Source: Acidobacteriota bacterium
GTDB taxonomy: Bacteria; Acidobacteriota; Vicinamibacteria; Marinacidobacterales; Marinacidobacteraceae
Reading direction: 5' to 3'
Assembly (NCBI GenBank): GCA_009840635.1
Contig: VXNL01000080.1
Location: 1-56,972 of the forward strand
Length of the DNA stretch: 56,972 nt
A program made the translations under genes and the position numbers. Positions 40,302 through 49,774 of this stretch are shown in pieces (the stretch's first letter is position 1; the number at the start of each line of letters is the position of its first letter). A model generated the notes under the pieces. It was not told the origin of the DNA and ran no database searches. It was given only the letters and a program-made list of their open reading frames with translations.

Positions 40302-42503
40302 ATGAGAGCCAGCGCCGTTTTCGCCGTCACCCTTGCCCTGCTGGTCCCCGCCCGAGCGGCGGGCCAGACCGAGCCCATCGAGCTCAGCCACCTCTACGGA
40401 CCGGAGGCGCTCCGATTCTCGCCCGAGTTGCCGAGCGTTCGCTGGATGCCGGGAGGAACGCACTACCTGACGGGCTCCGGCGAAGGCAGCGAACGCTCCT
40501 GGGAACTGGTCGAGGCGGCCACGGGCGCATCGCGACCGCTCTACGACCCGGCCGCGCTGGCCGCTGCGCTCGTGGAGACGCTGTCGTTGCCGGAAGAAGA
40601 GGCGATGGCGGCGGCGCGTCCGGGCCGCCTCACCATGTCCGCGGGCGGAGAGCGGCTGCTCCTGAACCTCGCTTCCGACTTCTTCGCGTGGGAGACGGCG
40701 GAGAACGAACTCCGCCGCCTGACCCGCGGCCCGGAGACCGAGGAGCTGCCCCGTTTCTCCCCGGACGGGCGCCGCATCGCCTTCATCCGGGACAACGACC
40801 TCCACGTCACGGACCTCGAGGGCGCCGAGTTGCGGCTCACCACCGGGGGCGGGCCGGACCTGCTGAACGGGAAGCTCGACTGGGTCTATCAGGAGGAGAT
40901 CTACGGCCGCGGCAACTTCTACGCCCACTGGTGGAGTCCCGACGGCAGCCGGATCGCGTTCCTCCAGAGCGACGAGCGCGACGTCCCGCGCTTCACCGTC
41001 GTGGACCACATCCCCTACCACCTCGACCTGGAGGTCTATCCCTACCCCAAGGCCGGCGACCCGAACCCGCGCGTGCGCCTGGGCATCGTTCCCGCCGCCG
41101 GCGGCGACATCGTCTGGGTGAACCCGGGCGGCTACGGCAACCAGGAAATCCTCATCGTGAACGTCGCCTTCTCGCCAAGCGGCGACCTCTGGTACCAGAT
41201 CCAGGACCGGACCCAGACCTTCCTCGATCTCCACCGGGCCGATGCCCGCACCGGGGAATCCGGCCGGGTCCTGCGGGAGGACACCGGGCCGTGGGTCAAC
41301 GGGCACGGTGCACCACGGTTCCTGTCGGACGGCGGCTTCCTGTGGTTCAGCGAACGCACCGGCTTCAAGCACCTCTACCGCTACGGCACCGACGGTGAAC
41401 TCATCGGCCCCCTCACCGAGGGGCGCTTCGAGGCACGGCGGCTGCACGCGGTGGACGAGGGGGCCGGGGCCGCCTACGTCTCGGGCACCTACCGCACCTC
41501 GCTCGGTTCGGACATCCTGCGGGTCGCCCTCGACGGGTCCGGGGTCAGCCTGCTGAGCGAGGCACCGGCCACGCACCAGGCCAACTTCCCGGAGGGGGAG
41601 AGCGTTCCTCACTACGTGGCCGTCTCCCACGACCTCGACAGCCCACCGGCGATGACCCTGCGCCGGGCCGCCGACGGCGCCGTCCTGCGCGACCTCGGGG
41701 GCGGCGAAGTGCCGGACCTCGGCCGTTTCGAGATCTCTCCCCCCGAGCTGTTCCAGATCCCCACCGCGGACGGGACGGAACTCGAGGCCATGATGGTCCG
41801 GCCGCACGGCTTCGACCCGGGCCGGGTTTACCCGGCGTGGGTGCACGTGTACGGAGGTCCGCACGCGCCCCAGGTGCGGAACGCCTGGCCGGGGACCCGC
41901 GGGATGTGGTTCCAGTACCTCGCGCAGCAGGGAATCGTGGTCCTCGTGGTGGACAACCGGATCGCCTCCGGCAAGGGGGTGGAGTCCACCTGGCCGGTCT
42001 ACGGCAACTTCGGCGAGCAGGAACTCGCCGACTTGGTGGAGGCGGTGGACTGGCTCGCCGGCCAGGACTATGTGGACGCCTCCCGCATCGGCGTGGACGG
42101 CTGGAGCTTCGGCGGCTATATGACGCTCGCCGCGCTCACCAAGTCCGACCGCTTCCGCGCCGGCATCGCGGGCGGGAGCGTCGTGGATTGGCGCGACTAC
42201 GACTCCGTGTACACCGAGCGATACATGAGCACCCCGGACGAGAACCCCGAGGGGTACCGGAAGAGTTCGGTGCGCGGGGCGGCCGGCGACCTCCACGGCG
42301 AGCTGCTGCTCATCCACGGGACGATGGACGACAACGTCCACCTGCAGAACACGATCCAGTTCACCCACGACCTTCAAAAGGCCGGGAAACCGTTCGAGCT
42401 GATGGTCTATCCGAAATCGCGCCACGGGGTCGGGGACCCGGACCTGGTCCTGCATCTGAGGGAGACCATGGCGCGGTTCATCCTGAAGACGATGGCGCCG
42501 TAA
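40302..42503 (+). CDS. Secreted dipeptidyl-peptidase IV-type serine peptidase (S9B)
   Basis: 733 aa with signal peptide ending ARAAGQ. An N-terminal beta-propeller (about 40-490) contains Glu198-Glu199 in VYQEEIYGRG, the pair that anchors the substrate amino group in DPP-IV. The alpha/beta hydrolase domain has nucleophile Ser602 in GWSFGGYM, Asp676 in HGTMDDNVH and His708 in KSRHGVG. Together these make a full DPP-IV, expected to remove X-Pro dipeptides outside the cytoplasm. It starts after an internal Met, since upstream frame extends through the divergent region without signal. Converges with lhgO, six bases apart. Confidence 0.93.
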   Translation: MRASAVFAVTLALLVPARAAGQTEPIELSHLYGPEALRFSPELPSVRWMPGGTHYLTGSGEGSERSWELVEAATGASRPLYDPAALAAALVETLSLPEEEAMAAARPGRLTMSAGGERLLLNLASDFFAWETAENELRRLTRGPETEELPRFSPDGRRIAFIRDNDLHVTDLEGAELRLTTGGGPDLLNGKLDWVYQEEIYGRGNFYAHWWSPDGSRIAFLQSDERDVPRFTVVDHIPYHLDLEVYPYPKAGDPNPRVRLGIVPAAGGDIVWVNPGGYGNQEILIVNVAFSPSGDLWYQIQDRTQTFLDLHRADARTGESGRVLREDTGPWVNGHGAPRFLSDGGFLWFSERTGFKHLYRYGTDGELIGPLTEGRFEARRLHAVDEGAGAAYVSGTYRTSLGSDILRVALDGSGVSLLSEAPATHQANFPEGESVPHYVAVSHDLDSPPAMTLRRAADGAVLRDLGGGEVPDLGRFEISPPELFQIPTADGTELEAMMVRPHGFDPGRVYPAWVHVYGGPHAPQVRNAWPGTRGMWFQYLAQQGIVVLVVDNRIASGKGVESTWPVYGNFGEQELADLVEAVDWLAGQDYVDASRIGVDGWSFGGYMTLAALTKSDRFRAGIAGGSVVDWRDYDSVYTERYMSTPDENPEGYRKSSVRGAAGDLHGELLLIHGTMDDNVHLQNTIQFTHDLQKAGKPFELMVYPKSRHGVGDPDLVLHLRETMARFILKTMAP

Positions 42504-42509
42504 CCGCCT

Positions 42510-43724
42510 CTACTCCTCCTCGACGAGCGCCGCCACCTGCTCGGCAATGGCAAGCGAGGCCGTCGCCGCCGGCGAGGGCGCGCTCAGGACATGGGTGCGG
42601 TTCTCCCGCCGGAGGATGCGGAAATCGTCCGCGATGCGGCCGTCCGGAAGCACGGCGATCGCCCGGACACCCGACGGCGAGGCGCTGAGATCCGAAGCCC
42701 GGACTTCGGGCACCAGCCGCTGCAGCCGCCGGGTGAAGGCGCGCTTCGAGAGCGACCGGTGGATCTCGTCCACCCCCACCCGCCACTCGCGGAGGGCCAA
42801 CCGCCGGAAACCCGGATACCGGGCCATCTCGGCGAGATCCCGGAGGTTCAGGTCGCGCCGGCGGTACCCCTCGCGGGCGAGCGCGAGCACGGCGTTCGGG
42901 CCGGCGTCCACGTGTCCGTCGAGATTCCGGTGGAGGTGCACCCCCAGGAAGGGGAAGCGCGGGTCCGGGGTGGGGTAGATGAGGCCGCGCACCAGTCCGG
43001 CGCGCTCCGGCCGTACCCGGTAGTACTCGCCGCGGAAGTGCAGGATCCGGATCTCGGGTTCGTCGCCGGCCAGCCGGGCCACCCGGTCGGACTGGAGTCC
43101 GGCACAGGTGACCAGACGGCGGCAGGTGAACTCCCCCGTGTTCGTGACGACCCTTGCGTCGCTGCCGGAGCGCCCGATCCCGACGACCCGGGCGCCGGTC
43201 AGGACCCGTCCGTCCCCGGCCTCGAAGAGGCGCCGGAGAGCGGCCGCCACTTCGGAAAAGCGCACCACCCCCGATGTCGGTGAGTGAATTGCCGCCACCC
43301 CCTCGGCGTGGGGCTCGATTTCCCGAAGCCCGGCGCGGTCGAGCATCCGGAGTCCGGGGACGCCGTTCGTCTCGCCGCGCCGGAGCAGTCCTGCCAGCCG
43401 ATCCCGTTCCGCGTCGTCCGCGGCGACGATCACCTTGCCCGAGAGCGAGTACGGGACGCCGTGTTCCTCGCAGAAGCGAAGCAGCAGTTCCACCCCGCGG
43501 CGGCAGTTCCGCGCCCGGAGCGAACCGGGCGCGTAGTAGATCCCGGAGTGGATGACGCCGCTGTTCCGGCCGGTCTGGTGCCGGGCGACGCCGGGCTCCT
43601 TCTCGAGGACGAGGATCGACCACGAGGGGTTCCGCTCCTGAAGACGGCGGGCCACTGCCAGCCCCACGATCCCGCCGCCGACCACCAGGACGTCGAGAGG
43701 CCTCGTCCCGTCCGCCCCGCTCAT
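42510..43724 (-). CDS. lhgO: L-2-hydroxyglutarate oxidase/dehydrogenase
   Basis: 404 aa FAD protein that oxidises L-2-hydroxyglutarate to 2-oxoglutarate, clearing a by-product of the TCA cycle enzymes. FAD-binding VVGGGIVGLAVARRLQ at the N-terminus; GRNSGVIHSGIYYAPGSL and RNCRRGVELLLRFCEEHGVPY are strongly conserved in LhgO/L2HGDH. Later HFRGEYYRV and FPFLGVHLHRNLDG are also family-typical. Not a glycerol-3-phosphate dehydrogenase given these blocks. No companion genes; convergent with the S9 peptidase. Confidence 0.92.
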   Translation of the reverse strand: MSGADGTRPLDVLVVGGGIVGLAVARRLQERNPSWSILVLEKEPGVARHQTGRNSGVIHSGIYYAPGSLRARNCRRGVELLLRFCEEHGVPYSLSGKVIVAADDAERDRLAGLLRRGETNGVPGLRMLDRAGLREIEPHAEGVAAIHSPTSGVVRFSEVAAALRRLFEAGDGRVLTGARVVGIGRSGSDARVVTNTGEFTCRRLVTCAGLQSDRVARLAGDEPEIRILHFRGEYYRVRPERAGLVRGLIYPTPDPRFPFLGVHLHRNLDGHVDAGPNAVLALAREGYRRRDLNLRDLAEMARYPGFRRLALREWRVGVDEIHRSLSKRAFTRRLQRLVPEVRASDLSASPSGVRAIAVLPDGRIADDFRILRRENRTHVLSAPSPAATASLAIAEQVAALVEEE

Positions 43725-43867
43725 TGGCCCGCCGCGGTGATGGTGTCAGAAGGCGGCGGGATCGCGATGCCCCCCAACCGCTTGAACGCCAATTCAGAAC
43801 TTCCCCGCATTTCGTTGAATTCACCGCCATTTCCGAACCACCGGACCGAGGCCTCGTTGCCGGGGAT

Positions 43868-44545
43868 ATGCGTCTCCGCTTCCGATCCTTTCTACTGTCT
43901 GGCGCCCTGCTCGCCGTGTCGAGCTTCGCCGCCGCATCCCCGGGGCCCCTTCTCCCCGCAGCCGGGCTCCCGGCAGTCCCCCAACCAGAGCCGCTCCGGG
44001 TGCGGTTCTACGACCCTTACCGCCTGCTCTCCCCCGAGGCCCATGACTGGCTCGAAAAAGAGGTGGTCCGCGCCTTCGGAGCGAGCGAAGTCGGGCTCAC
44101 CTTCGTCGGCCGTGGCGGCCCCGGAGTGATTCCGGCGACCCTCTATCCCGAGCTTCCGGACCGCTGGGACGTCGCTCCCGAGGCCATTGGGGTTGCGATC
44201 GGAGTGCACGGAGGGCCACGGTCCATCTTCCTGTCGCTGGGGGCCGCCGAACGGGCTCTGGGACTGCCGCTGGCCCGGCGCCAGAACTCCTCGGCCAAGG
44301 TGAAACCCCGCAGTCGTCGCTTGCCGGGCTCGCAGTCCCGGCGGCTGGGTATCGCCCTCGGCCGCGTCCTGGCCCACGAGCTGGTTCACACCATCGCGCC
44401 CGAGTGCCCCCACACGAGGCACGGCCTGATGGCGGAGCGGCTGAGCCGCCGGATGCTGACAGCGCCGGGAATCGGATTCGACGCTCTGGCGACGCGCCAC
44501 CTGCGGCACGCCGCGGCCGGTATGGCCGCTCCCGAAACGGGCTGA
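43868..44545 (+). CDS. Secreted putative zinc metalloprotease, uncharacterised
   Basis: 225 aa from the Met at 43868, which gives the signal peptide (MRLRFRSFLLSGALLAVSSF); the frame is open from 43724 but overlaps lhgO's divergent start. A zincin motif AHELVHTIAPECPH is followed by TRHGLM: HExxH plus a third His eight residues on, then a Met-containing turn. This resembles metzincins but with a longer spacing than HExxHxxGxxH. The rest (LSPEAHDWLEKEVVRAFGAS) is not recognised. Possibly a peptidase with a cytoplasm-external target; zinc binding is predicted, activity is inference. Confidence 0.55.
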   Translation: MRLRFRSFLLSGALLAVSSFAAASPGPLLPAAGLPAVPQPEPLRVRFYDPYRLLSPEAHDWLEKEVVRAFGASEVGLTFVGRGGPGVIPATLYPELPDRWDVAPEAIGVAIGVHGGPRSIFLSLGAAERALGLPLARRQNSSAKVKPRSRRLPGSQSRRLGIALGRVLAHELVHTIAPECPHTRHGLMAERLSRRMLTAPGIGFDALATRHLRHAAAGMAAPETG

Positions 44546-44613
44546 AGGCACCCCGCGCCCGGCCCCGGCGCCGTGGCGCACGGGCGGCACCGAGAGCACC
44601 CTGTCGACCCGGT

Positions 44614-44619
44614 TAGAGT
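44614..44619 (+). promoter_or_regulatory. Candidate leaderless -10 (TAGAGT), DUF3810 gene
   Basis: TAGAGT six bases before the ATG at 44626, no Shine-Dalgarno between. Confidence 0.35.
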
Positions 44620-44625
44620 TCGCCT

Positions 44626-45831
44626 ATGAGGCGGCCGAGTCCGCGGAGGCAGCGGATCCTGGTGCTTGCCGGCCTGGGGGCCGGCGCCATCGGGATCGCT
44701 CTGTTCCAGGGCGCCCTCACCGCGCCTGAACGGGTCGAATCGCTCTACACCACTGGCATCTACCCGCTCGTGGTGCGCGTCTTCTCTTTCCTGAGCGGCC
44801 TCGTCCCCTTCTCGCTGGCCGAGCTCTTTACCGCAACCGCCGCCCTCTTTGTGATCGGGCGGATCACCTGGCGCTTCACCGGCCGCTTCCGGCAGCCGGC
44901 CCCGAGCGGAGAAACCCCAACCGGTGTGACGCCGTCGCGGCCCCCGGCGCCTCGCGCGGTGCTCCGGCGGCTCGCCTACACCGCGGTGTTCGCCCTCGCC
45001 GGAGCCGGCGCGCTCTACGCGATCTTCGTGGTCGTGTGGGGTCTGAACTACGCCCGCCCCCGCCTTGAGCACCGTCTGGACCTGCACATCGGCCAGATCT
45101 CCGAGGCCGAGCTGGTCCGGCTGACCACCCGGGTCGCCGCCGACACCACCCGCTTCCACCGGCTCGCCGGCCTCCCGACCGCCGCGGTCTCGAAGAACCC
45201 CCTCGGTTTCGCCGACCTCAGCACCGCCATCGACGAGGCGTACGACGCGATCGATCTGCCCGGCGACCCCGGTCCCGGAAGAATGAGCCCGGTGAAGCCG
45301 GCCGTCTTTTCGGGACTGATGTCCCGCCTCGGAATCAGCGGCATTTTCGTTCCCTTCACGGGCGAGCCGACGGTGAACACCGGGCCGCCCGACGTCGCCG
45401 TGGCGTTCACCGCCGCCCACGAGAAGGCGCACCAGCGGGCCGTCACCCACGAGGGAGAAGCGAGCTTCGTCGCCTATCTGGCGCTCTCCCGCCAGCGGCG
45501 GCACCCCTACCTTTCCTATGCCGCCTCCTTCTACGCGGCCCGGCATCTGCTGGCGGCCGTACGGAACGCCGACGCCGAGGACCGGGACCGCGCCTGGGCC
45601 GCTCTCGGGCCCGGGCCGCGCCGCGACCTGGATGCGCTCAACGCCTTCTGGGCACAACACCGCGGGATGGTCCGCGGCGCCGCACGGCGGGTGAACGACT
45701 CCTACCTGCGCACCATGCGGATCCCGGACGGCGCCCGCAGCTACGGAACGGTGGTGCGGCTGCTCATCGCCGATCTTCGCCAGCGGTCGGCGCCCCCGGC
45801 CGCGATCACGACGGACGACGGCGAGGACTGA
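44626..45831 (+). CDS. DUF3810 membrane protein with zincin-like motif
   Basis: 401 aa. Two or three N-terminal helices (residues 12-32, 45-85 and 110-140) anchor the protein. The conserved DUF3810 core follows: VVWGLNYARPRLEHRLDL, then FTGEPTVNTGPPDVAVAFTA and HEKAHQRAVTHEGEASFVAY. HEKAH with the downstream EGEA glutamate resembles a gluzincin site (HExxH plus Glu), so the family may be a membrane metalloprotease; this is not established. It follows the secreted zincin-like gene by 80 bases on the same strand, so the two could be related in role. Confidence 0.82.
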   Translation: MRRPSPRRQRILVLAGLGAGAIGIALFQGALTAPERVESLYTTGIYPLVVRVFSFLSGLVPFSLAELFTATAALFVIGRITWRFTGRFRQPAPSGETPTGVTPSRPPAPRAVLRRLAYTAVFALAGAGALYAIFVVVWGLNYARPRLEHRLDLHIGQISEAELVRLTTRVAADTTRFHRLAGLPTAAVSKNPLGFADLSTAIDEAYDAIDLPGDPGPGRMSPVKPAVFSGLMSRLGISGIFVPFTGEPTVNTGPPDVAVAFTAAHEKAHQRAVTHEGEASFVAYLALSRQRRHPYLSYAASFYAARHLLAAVRNADAEDRDRAWAALGPGPRRDLDALNAFWAQHRGMVRGAARRVNDSYLRTMRIPDGARSYGTVVRLLIADLRQRSAPPAAITTDDGED

Positions 45832-45834
45832 GGA

Positions 45835-45859
45835 GGCCGGCGCTCCGGACCGGCGCTCC
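45835..45859 (+). repeat. Dispersed palindromic repeat, copy 7 (degenerate)
   Basis: GGCCGGCGCTCCGGACCGGCGCTCC: GCCGGCGCTCC repeated with CCGGACCGG in the middle, in the 30-base gap between the convergent DUF3810 and pepA genes. Related to the family by the GCCGGCGCTCC and CCGG pairing, but without the GTGCCGG head. Confidence 0.4.
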
Positions 45860-45861
45860 TC

Positions 45862-47346
45862 CTACGGCGCCGCGAACCGCGCCGCGGTTTCGAACAGCGT
45901 CCGCACGCTGAAGCCGGTCGCTCCCTTCGGGTAGTACTTCCACGGCTTTTCCACGATGAAGGGCCCGGCGATGTCGAGGTGAGCCCATTTGGCGCCGTCG
46001 GGAACGAATTCCTGCAAGAAGAGCGCGGCGGTGATCGTGCCGGCGTTGATGCCGCCGATGTTCTTCAGGTCGGCGGAGTCGCAGCGGAGTTCCTCGGCGT
46101 ATTCCTTCACGAGCGGCAGCTCCCAGTAGACCTCCCCGTGCGGCTCCCCGGCCTCGATCACCGCCCGCACCCAGTCGGCGTCGTTCCCCATGACCCCGGC
46201 AACTCCGGTGCCGAGCGCCCGCACCACCGCGCCGGTCAGGGTCGCCACGTCCACGATGTGCGTCGCGCCCTCCTCCCCGGCCCGCGCCAGGGCGTCGGTG
46301 AGCACGAGCCGGCCCTCGGCGTCGGTGTTGTCCACCATCACGGACTTCCCGTTCCGGGCGCGGAAGATGTCTCCCGGCCGGGTAGCGGACGGCCCGGGGA
46401 AGTTCTCGGCGGTGGCCACGATCCCGGTGACCGTCGCCGGCACGCCCTCTTGCGCCACCGCCGACATGGCGGCGAGGACCGCCGCCGCGCCGGACATGTC
46501 GCCCTTCATGGTCCACATCCCCGAGGGCGGCTTGAGCGAGATGCCGCCGGTGTCGAAGGTGATTCCCTTCCCGACGAGCGCGAGATGCCGCCCGTTCTCC
46601 GGCGCGTTTTCCGGCCGGTGCCGCAGCACGATCAGGCGCGGGGGCCGGTTGCTCCCCTGCCCCACGGAGATCAGGCCGGGATACCCCTGGTCGCGGAGCG
46701 CCTTCTCGTTCCACACCTGGACTTCCAGTCCGGTGTCGGCCGCGATCCGGTGGGCCTCGCGGGCCAGGATCTCCGGGGTCACCGCTTCCGCGGGCTCGTT
46801 GATGAGGTCCCGGGCGCGGTTCACCTCGGAGGCGATCCTCACCGCGCGCGCGACCTCCTCCCGGGCCTCGTCCAGGGCCTCCTCGGCGACCACGATGCGC
46901 ACCCGGGGAGATGCCGGGTCGTCCGGATCCTTGAAGTACCTCGCGAACCGGTAGGCGCCCAGCGTGGCGCCTTCCGCGACCGCGCCCGCGCACCCGGGAC
47001 CGTCGGCGCCCTGCAGCGAGAACACCAGTTCGCGGTGGTGGAAGTCGCGGGCGTGCTTCAGCGCGCGCGCCGCCAGGATGCGGACGCCGTCGGACGCCGG
47101 ATAGTTGGCCGTAGCCCGCGTGTGGAGAGCGAGCGTCGAGGCGCTCCGCGGGCCACCGTGGCCGGCGACCCCCTGCTTGACCTTCGAGTCCGCGAAGATC
47201 CGCTTCGCGTTCGCCACCACCTCCCTTTCCCACCCCGGCCGGGGCGCGGCGAGTTCAAGGCCGTCGTCGAGGAGATACGCCACCAGCGACCCGCCCCGTG
47301 CCGACGCGTCCGCCGAAACCTGAACCTTCGGTGTCTCAGTCCTCAT
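45862..47346 (-). CDS. pepA: Leucyl aminopeptidase (M17)
   Basis: 494 aa cytosolic aminopeptidase with two metals. The catalytic Lys is in [16 protein letters not shown], metal ligands in that block and in [15 protein letters not shown] with the catalytic Arg, and Asp in [11 protein letters not shown]. The N-terminal non-catalytic domain (about 1-160) is typical of PepA. Length matches M17 enzymes of about 480-500. Its ATG overlaps the acs stop by 11 bases, so it is translated from the acs mRNA. Together with the exported DPP-IV and amidohydrolase it suggests use of peptides as food. Confidence 0.93.
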   Translation of the reverse strand: MRTETPKVQVSADASARGGSLVAYLLDDGLELAAPRPGWEREVVANAKRIFADSKVKQGVAGHGGPRSASTLALHTRATANYPASDGVRILAARALKHARDFHHRELVFSLQGADGPGCAGAVAEGATLGAYRFARYFKDPDDPASPRVRIVVAEEALDEAREEVARAVRIASEVNRARDLINEPAEAVTPEILAREAHRIAADTGLEVQVWNEKALRDQGYPGLISVGQGSNRPPRLIVLRHRPENAPENGRHLALVGKGITFDTGGISLKPPSGMWTMKGDMSGAAAVLAAMSAVAQEGVPATVTGIVATAENFPGPSATRPGDIFRARNGKSVMVDNTDAEGRLVLTDALARAGEEGATHIVDVATLTGAVVRALGTGVAGVMGNDADWVRAVIEAGEPHGEVYWELPLVKEYAEELRCDSADLKNIGGINAGTITAALFLQEFVPDGAKWAHLDIAGPFIVEKPWKYYPKGATGFSVRTLFETAARFAAP

Positions 47347-49300
47347 CGCCGTACTCCTCTCTGAGCTGCTGCACCACCGCCGGATCGGCCAGCGTGGTGG
47401 TGTCTCCGATCGCCTCGCCGGCCGCGATGTCGCGGAGCAGGCGGCGCATGATCTTTCCGGACCGCGTCTTGGGCACGTCCGCCGCGAACACGATGTCGTC
47501 GGGGCGCGCGATGGGCCCGATCGCCCGGGCCACGTGCGCCTTCAGTTCGGCGGCGAGGCCATCGTGCGACGAGGCGCTCTCGCGGAGGACAACGAATGCG
47601 GCGATCCCCTCGCCCTTGATCTCGTGCGGACGGCCGACGACCGCGGCCTCCGCGACCGCCTCGTGCTCGACGAGAGCGCTCTCCACCTCGGCCGCTCCGA
47701 GGCGGTGTCCGGAGACGTTCAGGACGTCGTCCACCCGGCCCATCACCCAGAAGTAGCCGTCCTCGTCGCGGCGGGCGCCGTCGGCGGGGAAGTAGATGTC
47801 CTTCCACTGACTCCAGTAGGTGTCGCGGAAGCGCGCCTCGTCGCCCCAGATGCCACGCAGCATGGAGGGCCAGGGCTTCGTGATGGCCAGCAGCCCACCC
47901 CCAACCTCGACGCGCTCGCCCCGCCGGTCCAGGATCTCGAGCGCGATCCCGGGGAAGGCGTGGGTCGCGGAACCCGGTTTCAGGGTGGTCACGCCGGGGA
48001 GCGCGGTAGCCATGATGGATCCCGTTTCTGTCTGCCACCAGGTGTCCACCACCGGGCAGCGGCCGCCCCCGATCTCCCGGTGGTACCAGACCCAGGCCTC
48101 GGGATTGATCGGTTCCCCCACCGTTCCCAGGAGGCGGAGCGAGCCGAGGTCGTGAGCAGCCGGGTGCTCGGTTCCCCACTTCATGAAGGCGCGGATCGCG
48201 GTCGGCGCCGTGTAGAGGCAGGTGACCTTGTACCGCTCCACGATGGACCAGAGCCGGGCGCGGGTCGGGGTGTCCGGCGCCCCCTCGTACATGACCTGCG
48301 TGACCCCGAGGGCGAGCGGGCCGTAGACGATGTAGGAGTGGCCGGTCACCCAGCCGATGTCGGCCGCCGCCCACCAGACGTCCGAGTCCTTCAGGTCGAA
48401 TACCGCCCGGGCGGTGGCGGTGACCTGGGTGAGATAGCCGCCGGTGGTGTGCACGATCCCCTTGGGCTTCCCGGTGGTGCCCGAGGTGTAGAGGATGTAG
48501 AGGATGTCCTCGGAGTCCATCTCCTCGGGTTCGGCGGTGTCGGCGGCTTCCGCCATGAGTTCCGCCCAGTCGTGGTCCCGGCCGGCCACCATGGGGACGT
48601 CCTCGCCGGTGCGGCGCACCATCACCACTCCGGTGATCGAGGGGGTGTTCTCAAGCGCCTCGTCGGAGATCGCCTTCAGCGGCACGATCCCGCCGCGCCG
48701 GTGACCGCCGTCGGCAGTGATCAGCACCTCGGCCTCGGCGTCGTTGATCCGGTCCCGCAGCGACTGCGCCGAGAACCCGGCGAAAACCACGCTGTGGGGG
48801 GCCCCGATCCGGGCGCAGGCGAGCATCGCGACCGGGAGCTCCGGGACCATGGGCAGGTAGATCGCCACCCGGTCACCCTTCCTGACGCCGAGACCGCGCA
48901 GGACGTTCGTGAAGCGGCAGACCTCCCGGTGGAGGTCGGCGTAGGTCAGGGTCTTCCGGTCACCGGGCTCCCCCTCCCACAAGATGGCCGGCCGATCGCC
49001 GCGGCCGTTCGCGAGGTGCCGGTCGAGGCAGTTGACGCTCGCGTTCAGCTTGCCGCCGACGAACCAGCGCGCGAAGGGCGGCTTCCAGTCCAGGACCCGG
49101 TCCCAACGACGGCTCCACTCGAGCCGTTCGGCCTGGGCGGCCCAGAACGCCTCCGAATCGGCGGCGGCCTCGCGGTAGATCGACTCGTCCTGAATCCAGG
49201 CCTGCTCGCGGAAGGCCTCCGGCGGCGGATACGCCCGCTGCTCGTCGAGCAGGACCTCAATTTCCTGCTCGGGGATTTCCTGCTCGGGTTGCTCGGCCAT
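47336..49300 (-). CDS. acs: Acetyl-CoA synthetase
   Basis: 654 aa, full AMP-forming acetyl-CoA synthetase. ATP-binding loop [19 protein letters not shown]; substrate-pocket WWQTETG; and the C-terminal swivel lysine in [15 protein letters not shown], a target of Gcn5-type acetylation. N-terminal [20 protein letters not shown] is the ACS_N region. Converts acetate, ATP and CoA to acetyl-CoA. It heads an operon with pepA. TAAAAT on the minus strand lies six bases before the ATG, with no Shine-Dalgarno, so the mRNA may be leaderless. Confidence 0.95.
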   Translation of the reverse strand: MAEQPEQEIPEQEIEVLLDEQRAYPPPEAFREQAWIQDESIYREAAADSEAFWAAQAERLEWSRRWDRVLDWKPPFARWFVGGKLNASVNCLDRHLANGRGDRPAILWEGEPGDRKTLTYADLHREVCRFTNVLRGLGVRKGDRVAIYLPMVPELPVAMLACARIGAPHSVVFAGFSAQSLRDRINDAEAEVLITADGGHRRGGIVPLKAISDEALENTPSITGVVMVRRTGEDVPMVAGRDHDWAELMAEAADTAEPEEMDSEDILYILYTSGTTGKPKGIVHTTGGYLTQVTATARAVFDLKDSDVWWAAADIGWVTGHSYIVYGPLALGVTQVMYEGAPDTPTRARLWSIVERYKVTCLYTAPTAIRAFMKWGTEHPAAHDLGSLRLLGTVGEPINPEAWVWYHREIGGGRCPVVDTWWQTETGSIMATALPGVTTLKPGSATHAFPGIALEILDRRGERVEVGGGLLAITKPWPSMLRGIWGDEARFRDTYWSQWKDIYFPADGARRDEDGYFWVMGRVDDVLNVSGHRLGAAEVESALVEHEAVAEAAVVGRPHEIKGEGIAAFVVLRESASSHDGLAAELKAHVARAIGPIARPDDIVFAADVPKTRSGKIMRRLLRDIAAGEAIGDTTTLADPAVVQQLREEYGDED

Positions 49301-49306
49301 CGGGCG

Positions 49307-49312
49307 ATTTTA
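49307..49312 (-). promoter_or_regulatory. Candidate leaderless -10 (TAAAAT), acs
   Basis: TAAAAT on the minus strand, six bases upstream of the acs ATG; five of six matches to TATAAT. Confidence 0.45.
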
Positions 49313-49430
49313 GGAGGCTTCCCGATAGAGCGGAACGCCAACATCGGGTGATTCCGCGGCCGGAACCCAGATCGCTGCGACCCATTTCGCCGGACGAGGT
49401 CCCGCGGGTCGGCCAAGAGCCGTGATGGCG

Positions 49431-49484
49431 CTGCCGGCTTGGAACGCCGGCTTCAGCCGGCACCCGCTGCGCCCAGCGCAGCGG
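49431..49484 (-). repeat. Dispersed palindromic repeat, copy 8
   Basis: Inverted copy with CTGCCGGCTTGGAACGCCGG, CTTCAGCCGGCAC and then CGCTGCGC..AGCGCAGCGG, the same second hairpin as at 38674-38693. It shows the two-module unit in full. Confidence 0.75.
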
Positions 49485-49572
49485 AACCGCGAATCGCCGT
49501 GTTGCCCGATGTTGGGGGCAGCGCCCCACCTCCGCGGATGAGATCCGTCCCGCCGCCCGCCTGAGGCGGGCT

Positions 49573-49603
49573 GTGCCGGCTTAAGCCGGCGTTCCAAGCC
49601 GGC
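49573..49603 (+). repeat. Dispersed palindromic repeat, copy 9
   Basis: Direct copy: GTGCCGGCTTAAGCCGGC followed by GTTCCAAGCCGGC. CCGGCTTAAGCCGG is a perfect palindrome. Confidence 0.8.
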
Positions 49604-49656
49604 GGTGCCGTCGGGTCGGTTTGAGGTTGCGTCGTGCGCGGCGCGCAGCGCCACGC

Positions 49657-49687
49657 GTGCCGGTCTGGAGACCGGCGTTCCAAGCCG
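49657..49687 (+). repeat. Dispersed palindromic repeat, copy 10
   Basis: Direct copy, identical over 31 bases to copy 1 at 24-54, about 49.6 kb away. It is preceded by GTGCGCGGCGCGCAGCGCC, resembling the GCG-rich head at 40231. Confidence 0.8.
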
Positions 49688-49774
49688 CTTCCGCCATCGT
49701 CGCGATGGGCCGGGTGTGCAGGACCACCCCGTCATGGGACTTTCTCCCGGTGGGTGTTCCCGACCCTCACGCCC

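Larger units (their letters stand above)
49301..49774. other. 474-base gene-free region with three repeat copies
   Basis: Between acs and trkH on the minus strand. It contains copies 8, 9 and 10 of the dispersed repeat, the acs -10 candidate and the TCTCCCGGTGGG motif at 49742. No ORF with convincing coding character on either strand. It is the largest gap and the densest repeat site of the window. Confidence 0.65.

Noticed and set aside
49301..49774. CRISPR array
   Set aside because: The three repeat copies are unevenly spaced, in both orientations and dispersed through the window; no cas genes are present.
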